A program made the translations under genes and the position numbers. DNA of 58,982 bases, taken from NCBI GenBank assembly GCA_029242545.1, contig JAQWTV010000058.1:1-58982 (forward strand). Reading direction: 5' to 3'. Source of the stretch: Roseibacillus sp. GTDB lineage: Bacteria; Verrucomicrobiota; Verrucomicrobiia; Verrucomicrobiales; Akkermansiaceae. This document shows positions 36,461-44,225 of this stretch, one piece after another; position 1 is the stretch's first letter; each line of letters starts with the position of its first letter. The notes under the pieces were generated by a model. The model was not told the DNA's origin. It saw only the letters and a program-made list of their open reading frames with translations, and made no database searches.

Positions 36461-37021
36461 ATGAAGACTCTCCTGAAACATGCCTTTATCCTCTTGCTGC
36501 TCCTTTCGGCCTCGCTGAATGCTCAGATTGAAGCTGGAGGAGCAATCAAGATTGCCATCCAAGGAGTCCCAGTTGGAGAGCAGGGCAGGGTCAATGGCAG
36601 CTATCCAGTGTCCGATGGGGGATTCATCACGATGTGGAAGATTGGCACGATCAAGGTCGTCGGAACCGAGACGGACGTGCTGGCGCGAAAGATAGAGGCC
36701 GCCTACAGGGACGCCGAAATATATACCAGTCCTGTAATTCAGATCGTGGCCGACTCAGGTGACAATATCACAGTCCAGATGGTGACGGTGGGCGGTAAAG
36801 TTCGGGCGCCAGGGCCAAAACCCTACCGAAGGGGGATGACTCTGTATCAGGCAGTCATGTCAGCAGGGGGGCCGACTGAGTTTGGCGCGGTGAATAGGAT
36901 CAGTCTTTTCCGGAACGGAAAGCGTTACATTTACGACCTGAATAGGGGGGAGCATAAACTGCTAAAGCTTTATCCCAAGGATACGGTGGATATACCTCAG
37001 AAAACGGTCTTTGGTAATTAG
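36461..37021 (+). CDS. Wza-like polysaccharide export protein (SLBB)
   Basis: This 186-residue secreted protein has a signal peptide (about 1-21, ending SLNAQ). A poly_export-type region follows (GSYPVSDGGFITMWKIGTIK, VLARKIEAAYRDAEIYTSPVIQI), then an SLBB domain (VTVGGKVRAPGPKPYRRGMT, LYQAVMSAGGPTEFGAVNRI, YPKDTVDIPQK). It is about half the length of E. coli Wza, lacks its C-terminal helix for the outer-membrane pore and has no lipobox cysteine, as in many short export proteins. It should partner the Wzc-like kinase upstream. The separate beta-barrel may supply the outer-membrane channel. Confidence 0.9.
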   Translation: MKTLLKHAFILLLLLSASLNAQIEAGGAIKIAIQGVPVGEQGRVNGSYPVSDGGFITMWKIGTIKVVGTETDVLARKIEAAYRDAEIYTSPVIQIVADSGDNITVQMVTVGGKVRAPGPKPYRRGMTLYQAVMSAGGPTEFGAVNRISLFRNGKRYIYDLNRGEHKLLKLYPKDTVDIPQKTVFGN

Positions 37022-37120
37022 TAAAGTGTAAGCAAGGGCCTCAATGATTCCCTCTGCTCTATTTGGCCATGGCAACTGACAGCACGTTTCTGTGTAGAGT
37101 TGCAAGATTACGCTGATGGA

Positions 37121-37885
37121 ATGAAGATAAATTACTTCAAGAAAAAGGCGTTCCTCTTGTTCCCGCCGACCATAATTTTAGTAGTTGCAGGGGGGATATT
37201 TGCGGAGGTTGAGAGCTCTGAGGAAACGAAGAAAGGTGATCCGGCGGAGTTGCCGGAAGGACTGATCGAGGACCTCGGGCACGAGGACTTTAAGAAGCGC
37301 CATGAGGGGCAGAACAAGTTGCTCGTCTGGGGCAAGAAAGATCTCCAAGGAGGTATCGAGACGCTCTACCGAATTTACAGAGAGGCAGAGAACCCAGAGG
37401 TGCGGCTGCGCAGCAGAGAAGTTTTAAAGGCGTTGGTCATACTCAAACAGCCCCTTCCCGGCCAAGGATATCTTGGTATCCAGATGGATACAGCCCGATG
37501 GAAGGATGAGAAAGGGATGATGCGGCCGGCTGTGCTCATCACAGATGTCCGGAAGGGCACAGCAGCAGACCTTGCCAAACTGAAAGCAAACGATTTGATT
37601 ACCGGGCTTGACGAGGTGCTCTTCGATGACCTCGCTCCGACCCGCCGGCTTGCGGACTATATCAAATCCAAGGGTCCCGGTGATAAGATCACCCTTAAGG
37701 TGAAGCGGGGGCAGGAACACCTTGAGCTTACGGCTTCTCTTCGGCGACGTCCCACCGCCCTTGACGAGATTACTCAGTGGGGAGTCCTTCCTGTTTTGCC
37801 TCAGGAAACAGAGATGGATGAAGATTACTTTCAAGAATGGCTTAAGAAACAGAGGGAGAAGGGCAGAAAGTCTCCCAGAGATTAA
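37121..37885 (+). CDS. Secreted PDZ-domain protein without a protease domain
   Basis: The product has 254 residues from the ATG at 37121; an in-frame TTG at 37100 is less likely. A signal peptide or anchor (FPPTIILVVAGGIFA) is followed by a helical HEAT-like region (LGHEDFKKRHEGQNKLLVWG, AENPEVRLRSREVLKALVI). A PDZ domain follows (GYLGIQMDTARWKDEKG, VLITDVRKGTAADLAKLKAN, DLITGLDEVLFDDLAPTRRL, GPGDKITLKVKRG). No catalytic triad is present. It lies 111 bp before the Prc protease on the same strand and could act as a periplasmic adaptor, but that is inferred from position only. Confidence 0.8.
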   Translation: MKINYFKKKAFLLFPPTIILVVAGGIFAEVESSEETKKGDPAELPEGLIEDLGHEDFKKRHEGQNKLLVWGKKDLQGGIETLYRIYREAENPEVRLRSREVLKALVILKQPLPGQGYLGIQMDTARWKDEKGMMRPAVLITDVRKGTAADLAKLKANDLITGLDEVLFDDLAPTRRLADYIKSKGPGDKITLKVKRGQEHLELTASLRRRPTALDEITQWGVLPVLPQETEMDEDYFQEWLKKQREKGRKSPRD

Positions 37886-37996
37886 GCGGAAAGGGTTTTC
37901 GGCCCTTCTGGAATAGGGAAAGAAATCGACAAATCACCCTATATGGTAGAATGTATACTCACCTGCAAGATACTTTGGGATCTGGTAAACGGCGCA

Positions 37997-40237
37997 ATGA
38001 AAATGGCTCGTAATTCATCCACCCTAGCGGCTTTGATAGCTGCCTTAATCTGCACAGTTTCCCTGCCAGTCCATGCCAAGACCGACTTTAATGTCGTCGG
38101 GCGGGAAATGGCTGGAATGCTGCAGAACAGTCATTACGCCCGAATCCAGTTCAATGCAGATTTGAGTGCCAAGATCCTAACGGATTATCTGGCTGACCTC
38201 GATTCGGCCAGACTCTACCTCACGCAGCAGGATGTTGACGCTTTTGAGAAAAAGTATGGGAGACGTCTTCATGAGCTCCTGATCAAGGGTCGCTGCATGG
38301 AGCCAGCTAATGAGATCTACAAGGTGTTTTCCCAGCGTGTTGGGGAGAGGGTGGGTTATGCCAAGAAGTTGCTGAAGAATGGGAAGTTTAGTTTCGATTC
38401 TACAAAGTCGGTGATGCGCACGCGAAAGGACGCCGACTGGCCCTCGAGCCAGCAGGCTGCTGAGGAGCTGTGGAAAATTCAGATCGAAGAGGCTCTTCTC
38501 TCTGAAATTCTCCGTAGAGATGCGGTCAAACGGCTGGCAGAAGAGCAGGGAAAGAAAGACCCCCTTGCAGATGATAAGAGCCCTCAGGAGAAAATAGCTC
38601 AGCGCTACGACCGGTTTCTACGCAGTATCGGTGAAGCTGATGAGGAGGATATTGCGAACTATTTCCTGAGTGCAGTAGCTGCAGCGCATGATCCGCACAC
38701 CGACTATATGAGCACCCGCGAAATGGAGCGGTTTCGGTCTGGAATGTCTAACTCTCTAGTGGGAATCGGGGCTTTGCTTCAGGCAGAGGATGATGGGGCA
38801 ACTAAGATCATGGGTATTGTCGTTGGCGGTCCTGCGGATAAGCAGAGTGAATTGAAGCTCAACGACCGGATCGTGGGCGTAGATTCCCTGAATAAAGGTG
38901 ACGTTGTCGACATCATGTACATGAAGATTGATCATGTTGTAGAAATGATCAGAGGAAAAGTGGACACGGAGGTGCGTCTTAAGGTTGAGCCCTCTGATGG
39001 TGCCCCGGGGGAAGTAAAATTCATTACGATCAAACGGGGCCGAGTTGAGTTGAAGGACGAGCTTGCCAGTGCTGAGGTGATCGAGATGAAGCATGGCGCG
39101 GGAAAACGCAGAATTGGCTGGCTGCAGCTTCCCTCCTTTTACATGGATTTTGACGATGGCGATCCCAGTGTCTCAGCGGACGTCCAGAAGTTGCTGACCA
39201 GGCTTAACCAGGAAAAGGTTGATGGTCTTGTTCTGGATCTCAGACGCAATGGTGGCGGGTCTCTTGAAGAGGTTCGGCGGATCACAGGGTTCTTCGTAGG
39301 GAGGGGGCCGGTTGTCCAGATCAAGGATACCATCGGGCGTATCGAGTCGAAGGAAGCGTTATTTCGAGAGCCGCTTTATAAAGGGCCTCTCATGGTGGTT
39401 ACCGACAAATCAAGCGCCTCAGCGAGTGAGATTCTTGCGGGAGCTTTGCAGGATTACAACCGTGCGGTCATTGTCGGGGATAGCTCAACTTTCGGGAAAG
39501 GAACTGTTCAGCAGCCAATGGAAATCGGGCGCTATTTTCGTTTCTTTGAAGACAACACCCGGGCTGGGTATCTCAAGACTACGATTCAGAAGTTCTACCG
39601 GGTCTCCGGGAGCTCGACCCAGAAGCTTGGGGTTGAGCCTGATATAGTTCTCCCCTCGGTAACCGATGCCTTGGAAATTGGTGAAGCCTATCTCAAGCAT
39701 CCTCTCGATCATGACTTAATTCGGGAAGCGCCGAACTTCAAGCCGCGCAACAGGGACGACCTTTTCATCCCCACCCTTAAGGAGCGTAATGAAGTACGAG
39801 TTAAAAAGGCCAAAGACTTTCAGTATGTAGTTGAGGATGTTGCCAGAACCAAGCAGCGGATTGCTGCTAATGCGGTTTCTTTGAATCGTGTGAAGAGAGA
39901 AGCGGAATTGTCAGATTCAGAAAAACGGCGCAAAGATCGGAATGTGGAGCGCCGGGAGAGGTTTGCGGGAATGGAAGCCGCCGATCGCCAGCATTTAAAA
40001 TTCTTCCGGCTCACTCTGGATAATCTTAAAGCCGATACCCTTCCGGAGGTAGACCGTGAGAAGGATGCAGAAGCCTTCATGCGCCGCGCGAAGGACAAGG
40101 AAGACGACCTGGACGATACTCCGCTCTGGCCTAGTGGTCTCGACCCCGTTAAGCGTGAGGCTCTGTCGATAGTGGCAGATCTCGTCGATCAGCTCGACAA
40201 GGCTAATACGGCAGGAATTCTCCCCGAAGGTGAGTAG
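37997..40237 (+). CDS. prc: Tail-specific C-terminal processing protease
   Basis: This 746-residue periplasmic serine protease of family S41 starts at ATG 37997 (MKMARNSSTLAALIAALICT, signal peptide); an earlier ATG at 37943 delays the leader. An N-terminal helical domain is followed by PDZ (SLVGIGALLQAEDDGATKIM, IVVGGPADKQSELKLNDRIV) and the protease core (VDGLVLDLRRNGGGSLEEVR). The Ser-Lys dyad is S475 (KSSASASEILAGALQDY) and K501 (STFGKGTVQQP). The C-terminal 250 residues match the Prc/Tsp-specific DUF3340 extension. Length is close to E. coli Prc (682). Prc trims lipoproteins and peptidoglycan hydrolases by their C-termini. Start codons with 10-bp-range SD sequences are not obvious here. 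Confidence 0.94.
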   Translation: MKMARNSSTLAALIAALICTVSLPVHAKTDFNVVGREMAGMLQNSHYARIQFNADLSAKILTDYLADLDSARLYLTQQDVDAFEKKYGRRLHELLIKGRCMEPANEIYKVFSQRVGERVGYAKKLLKNGKFSFDSTKSVMRTRKDADWPSSQQAAEELWKIQIEEALLSEILRRDAVKRLAEEQGKKDPLADDKSPQEKIAQRYDRFLRSIGEADEEDIANYFLSAVAAAHDPHTDYMSTREMERFRSGMSNSLVGIGALLQAEDDGATKIMGIVVGGPADKQSELKLNDRIVGVDSLNKGDVVDIMYMKIDHVVEMIRGKVDTEVRLKVEPSDGAPGEVKFITIKRGRVELKDELASAEVIEMKHGAGKRRIGWLQLPSFYMDFDDGDPSVSADVQKLLTRLNQEKVDGLVLDLRRNGGGSLEEVRRITGFFVGRGPVVQIKDTIGRIESKEALFREPLYKGPLMVVTDKSSASASEILAGALQDYNRAVIVGDSSTFGKGTVQQPMEIGRYFRFFEDNTRAGYLKTTIQKFYRVSGSSTQKLGVEPDIVLPSVTDALEIGEAYLKHPLDHDLIREAPNFKPRNRDDLFIPTLKERNEVRVKKAKDFQYVVEDVARTKQRIAANAVSLNRVKREAELSDSEKRRKDRNVERRERFAGMEAADRQHLKFFRLTLDNLKADTLPEVDREKDAEAFMRRAKDKEDDLDDTPLWPSGLDPVKREALSIVADLVDQLDKANTAGILPEGE

Positions 40238-40265
40238 ATAACCCTGGGCCCTTGCCTTTGTCGTT

Positions 40266-40970
40266 ATGGAGAGGAGCGAAATTGTCTCCAACCTCGAAAC
40301 GGTAAGGCATAGAGTGTCGCAAGCTGCCAGACGTTCCGGGCGCTCCCCTTCAGCGGTGGAGCTGTTGGTGGTTTCAAAAACCTGGCCCGCAGAAGTTGTG
40401 GCCCATGTCGTCGAAGCTGGGCACGGGCTCCTAGGCGAAAATAAGCTGCAGGAGGCCGAGCTGAAAATGGCAGGTTTGCCATCTGCGGTTCGCTGGCACT
40501 TTATCGGACGTCTGCAGCGGAATAAGGCTCGTAGGGCCCTAGCCCTGTTCGACGCTATTCACAGTGTAGACTCGTTACGGCTTGCGGGTCATTTAAGCCG
40601 AATCGCCGGGGAAATGGGGAAGACCGCCAGAATTTATCTGCAGGTTAACCTTGCTGATGAGGAGAGCAAAGGGGGCTTTAGCGTGGCTCAGCTGCGCAAG
40701 GATCTACCAGAGCTGATTGCGATGCCGAATCTTGGTATTGCAGGATTGATGAGTATTCCTCCGGCCGTTGAGCAGCCTGAGGAGGCTCGATCCTCCTTCC
40801 AGAAACTAAGAGAGGTTCGTGATAGTCTGAGAAGTGACGTTGGAGTTGAAATCAGGGGACTCAGTATGGGTATGAGTCATGATTTTGAAGTGGCAATTGA
40901 AGAAGGGGCAACGATTGTCCGGGTCGGGTCATCTATTTTTGGCCCGAGAAGCCCACAGGGTTTACCTTAA
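40266..40970 (+). CDS. yggS: YggS-family PLP homeostasis protein
   Basis: This 234-residue PLP-binding alanine-racemase-like barrel belongs to the YggS/PROSC (PLPBP) family. The PLP lysine is seen in LLVVSKTWPAEVVAHVVEAG (about residue 38). Other conserved segments are GENKLQEAELK, RWHFIGRLQRNKARRAL, IHSVDSLRLAGHLSR, VNLADEESKGGF, GLMSIPPA and the phosphate-binding end GLSMGMSHDFEVAIEEGATIVRVGSSIFGPR. It maintains free PLP pools in the cytoplasm and has no catalytic activity of its own. It is 28 bp downstream of prc and 14 bp upstream of DUF971, probably in one transcript. Confidence 0.95.
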   Translation: MERSEIVSNLETVRHRVSQAARRSGRSPSAVELLVVSKTWPAEVVAHVVEAGHGLLGENKLQEAELKMAGLPSAVRWHFIGRLQRNKARRALALFDAIHSVDSLRLAGHLSRIAGEMGKTARIYLQVNLADEESKGGFSVAQLRKDLPELIAMPNLGIAGLMSIPPAVEQPEEARSSFQKLREVRDSLRSDVGVEIRGLSMGMSHDFEVAIEEGATIVRVGSSIFGPRSPQGLP

Positions 40971-40984
40971 CTTGAGGTTAAAGC

Positions 40985-41302
40985 ATGTTGTCGATTATAA
41001 ATATCGGACTGGTTCAAAATGAGCTCGCGATCGCGTGGTCTGATGGAGGAGAAAGCTATATACCCATCGAAAGGCTGCGCCGAGCATGCCCCTGTGCCAG
41101 TTGTCAGGGAGAGCCCGATGCTACCGGACGCGTAGTCCGCCCGAAGGTTACTTATACGAACCGTAGTTTTTTTTTAAGGAGCTATGAGCCTATCGGCGGA
41201 TACGCTCTGCTCGTCCGGTTCGAGGACGGACATGCGACAGGTATCTATCCATTCAACTACCTGCGCGAGCTCTCTGAGCGGCCAAGCTTAGAAGAGCAAT
41301 AG
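40985..41302 (+). CDS. DUF971 protein
   Basis: This 105-residue DUF971 (GBBH-like N-terminal) protein has the family motif IPIERLRRACPCASCQGE (two zinc-type cysteines, CPCASC) and the C-terminal YALLVRFEDGHATGIYPFNYLREL. The same fold forms the N-terminus of gamma-butyrobetaine hydroxylase, and stand-alone copies are often linked to Fe-S or Mrp-type proteins. No such partner is next to it; it follows yggS closely. The function is not established. Confidence 0.9.
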   Translation: MLSIINIGLVQNELAIAWSDGGESYIPIERLRRACPCASCQGEPDATGRVVRPKVTYTNRSFFLRSYEPIGGYALLVRFEDGHATGIYPFNYLRELSERPSLEEQ

Positions 41303-41345
41303 AAATCATAAGGGAAACTCTCCAGTTATACCCTTTAAAGGAATG

Positions 41346-42008
41346 CTAGATGATTCCCTCCCTGAGAGCTTTTGCGACCGCGCCGGTATTGGTGTTGACA
41401 TGAAGCTTGTCATAAACGCGGCGGAGATGAGTGGAAACAGTGTTCACGCTGATGCTTAGGGCATCGGCTATTTCCTTCTTGAGGAGTCCTTCGGCCAGGA
41501 GCCTCAGAATTTCCTGCTCTCTTGCGGTCAGTCCGTAGTCGCCTTTTTCGCCGGGCAACAACTCTGAATTGGCAAAGGCGTCTAGAACCTTCTTTGCGAC
41601 CTCCGGCGTCATGGGGGCCCCGCCGCCCATGACCTGACGAATGGATTCCCCGATCTTGTCAGTGCCTGAGGCTTTGAGGACATAACCCGAAGCTCCAGCG
41701 CAGACCGCACGAAAGATTTTGTCTGCATCGTCAAACACAGTGAGGATGATCACCCGAGTGTTTGGAATGGTTTCCCGGAATTCGGTGAGGGCTGCAATTC
41801 CATCGACTCCGGGAAGTTGAACGTCCAGAAGGATAACATTTGGAGCCGTATTATTCTGAAGTGCTTTGAAGGTAGCCTCGGCAGAGTCAAAGCTGCCGTC
41901 ACAAGTCATTCCTTCGAGATTGTTAATAACTCGCTGAACGTTTCGGCGGAAGATCTCGTTGTCTTCAACAAGCCAGACCTGAATTTTCTCGGTATGTGAT
42001 TCGCTCAT
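41346..42008 (-). CDS. NarL/LuxR-type response regulator
   Basis: This 220-residue two-component regulator has an N-terminal receiver with the acidic pocket VWLVEDNEIF and phospho-acceptor D62 in VILLDVQLPGVDG. The switch Thr and Lys lie in VIILTVFDD and GYVLKASG. The C-terminal HTH_LuxR domain (about 158-218) is LTAREQEILRLLAEGLLKKE, then IADALSISVNTVSTHLRRVY. Its start overlaps the stop of the upstream sensor kinase by 4 bp (ATGA), so the pair is translationally coupled. The targets are unknown; divergent or nearby polysaccharide-related genes are candidates. Confidence 0.95.
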   Translation of the reverse strand: MSESHTEKIQVWLVEDNEIFRRNVQRVINNLEGMTCDGSFDSAEATFKALQNNTAPNVILLDVQLPGVDGIAALTEFRETIPNTRVIILTVFDDADKIFRAVCAGASGYVLKASGTDKIGESIRQVMGGGAPMTPEVAKKVLDAFANSELLPGEKGDYGLTAREQEILRLLAEGLLKKEIADALSISVNTVSTHLRRVYDKLHVNTNTGAVAKALREGII

Positions 42009-44017
42009 AAGTTTTTTTGGTTCAGCGGTGCGGAGAACCGGATGGTCGTTCCCCCATGTAAAATACTGTCGATCTTCAGCTGTCCATTCACTCGATTTGC
42101 CCGACGGCGAAAATTTCCCAAGCCATGACCTGAACCCTTGGCTTTTTCAGGTTCAAAACCAACTCCATCATCCACTACCTCGAAGGTGACATGATTGGGT
42201 GTCAATTCAAAAAGCACCCGAACTTTGGTGGCCCGAGCGTGTTTCTGGACGTTATTCAGCGCTTCCTTGAAGGCGAAGAAGAAATGGCGTCGGGCTTGAA
42301 GTCCAATCGGCCTGCTCTTTGGAGACGGGGGAATGAAATCAATAGAGGTCTCAAGGTGCCCTACAATAAGCTCGATAGACTCTCTCATTCTCATGAAAAG
42401 GTCCCCGGTGGTAGCCTCCCCGGTGTCTATCAGCCATACAATATCGCGCATGGCCTCAGCAGTCTGTGCGGCGGTTTCCTGAATTTCCCTGAAGTCGTCG
42501 CGAGCCGTCTCACTCGCGTCCGGGTTTGTAGTCCCAACTTCACTGATCAGCACGATTCCTGCCAGATTACTCCCGATATCATCGTGAAGATCCCGCGCGA
42601 TTTGCTTTCGTAACTTTTCTGAATCCCGGATGCGAACCGCCCGCTGTCTGAAAATCATCCAGATCCAGCCAAAAAGAGCGATGCCTCCGACGCTGCCGGC
42701 CCCTACCGTCAACCTTGTGAGTGCAAGATCGGTATTGGCGGCTTGGCGGCTGATGAGCTGATTGCGCTCATCCTCCAGAGCTCCCCGACTGATGATAGAA
42801 TCAATATAATCTGGCGGTTCAACGAGGCCCGAGGAGCTGGAGAAGCCATCTACTACATATTGCGGAGACCATCGGGCATGTCCGGGTTTTGCAATTTGAT
42901 CGCTCACGCTCACTTTCTTGCCGAAGGCTACGTTAACGCCCTTATGGTAAGCCTGAATTTCAGCGATAGCCAAACTGTGCATGTCGCCGCGTGCAAAAAG
43001 CTCCTCTGAAGCAAGTCGCAGATAGCGTCCGGCCTCTCCGTTACACCGGAAAACCAGGGCAGAGTTCCAGGGAAATCCCAAGGGGTGCCTATATTTCTTG
43101 GTTCTCCAGACCGTAGTTTCGAATTTAGGGTCATTGGAGAGTTCGACCGCAAGCGATTTGGGAAAGCCTCGGCCGCCTACTACCTCCGGATCCTCCGAGG
43201 AGGTGGGGGTGATTCGAATTTCATCAACCGGAAGGGGCTGACCTAGGTCGACAATAAGCCATTTCGGATCGCTCGCTGATTTTGATCGTGCACTCAGGAA
43301 TCCATTGGTCGGACTTTGTTTGACCTCGTGAGGGTTTCCAAGGCGACTTATTCCGTCATTTACGCGTTGTAACGACCAATTTGGGAAGAGTTCCTGATCA
43401 CTGCTGGCGGCACGGGGACGTGCCACCGCAATATTGTAATTCCCAGCAAAGATCATGATTTCTTCCATAGCCCAGATGAAGCCTCCCCTTGCCTGAACGT
43501 GCTTTGTAGAGGTTATCCGGACAAAGCGGCCCTGAAACCCCGACGCAGAAAATTTGATGGGGTATCTGCCGGGATTAGAGAAGTCATGTTCAGTGTGGTT
43601 CGCAAGGGAACGGAATCCCGTGGTGCGCGTCTCGGACACTTCGATCTTGAACCTGATCGGGAACCCATAGCCCTCTCCCTCTGGCCCGAGAGTTGGCAGG
43701 TGGACTGGGAGTAATACGACTGAATCGAGGGGCCTGACCTCTCCCAGATCGATCTGCACATAATGTGGCTCGGTCTGTTCAATGATAGTTTCACTATGAA
43801 AGCCAAAGCGTGACCCGCGTGGTCCGGTGTAGAGTTCGGGAAGTCCTGAAAGCTCTTGATCAATCTGAGAGATACGGGCGTCGGTTCTTCGGATGCCAGG
43901 TTTGATCAGGCGTGCCATCCAGTCTTTTACAGCAGAATTGGCATTTTCAGGCGTTGCCAGAAGAGCTGGACCGGTAACCACCAGCGCAAAAGGCACCATG
44001 CGAAAGAAACGAAGCAT
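42005..44017 (-). CDS. Sensor histidine kinase with tandem discoidin-like sensor domains
   Basis: This 670-residue kinase has a signal/anchor segment (about 1-21). Two extracytoplasmic discoidin-like regions follow: 66-192 (HYVQIDLGEVRPLDSVVLLP, FQGRFVRITSTKHVQ) and 197-357 (KWLIVDLGQPLPVDEIRITP, AGRYLRLASEELFAR). The start of a third appears at 361-395 (VNVAFGKKVSVSD). A membrane helix follows at about 434-456, then HisKA_3 with H478 (QIARDLHDDIGSNLAGIVLI) and HATPase (ALNNVQKHARATKVRV, FEVVDDGVGFEPEKAKGSGH). Discoidin domains usually bind sugars, so the likely signal is an extracellular or periplasmic glycan. It is coupled to the LuxR regulator by a 4-bp overlap. Confidence 0.92.
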   Translation of the reverse strand: MLRFFRMVPFALVVTGPALLATPENANSAVKDWMARLIKPGIRRTDARISQIDQELSGLPELYTGPRGSRFGFHSETIIEQTEPHYVQIDLGEVRPLDSVVLLPVHLPTLGPEGEGYGFPIRFKIEVSETRTTGFRSLANHTEHDFSNPGRYPIKFSASGFQGRFVRITSTKHVQARGGFIWAMEEIMIFAGNYNIAVARPRAASSDQELFPNWSLQRVNDGISRLGNPHEVKQSPTNGFLSARSKSASDPKWLIVDLGQPLPVDEIRITPTSSEDPEVVGGRGFPKSLAVELSNDPKFETTVWRTKKYRHPLGFPWNSALVFRCNGEAGRYLRLASEELFARGDMHSLAIAEIQAYHKGVNVAFGKKVSVSDQIAKPGHARWSPQYVVDGFSSSSGLVEPPDYIDSIISRGALEDERNQLISRQAANTDLALTRLTVGAGSVGGIALFGWIWMIFRQRAVRIRDSEKLRKQIARDLHDDIGSNLAGIVLISEVGTTNPDASETARDDFREIQETAAQTAEAMRDIVWLIDTGEATTGDLFMRMRESIELIVGHLETSIDFIPPSPKSRPIGLQARRHFFFAFKEALNNVQKHARATKVRVLFELTPNHVTFEVVDDGVGFEPEKAKGSGHGLGNFRRRANRVNGQLKIDSILHGGTTIRFSAPLNQKNL

Positions 44018-44225
44018 CGGCTTGATGTTATCCGGATTAGAGCTCGATCACGAGGCGAAGTGTTATGGGTTCAATTTTCAGAGGAAATCTACGAATCTAG
44101 AGGGTAAAGGATCAGCGATCGTGAACAGATGTGAATAAGTGGAGGGAGCTTTCTTGGGATTTATCAATTATGTTGATACGTACGCGCTAATTCAAACGTA
44201 GGAAACCCTGACGTTACTGCGGAGA

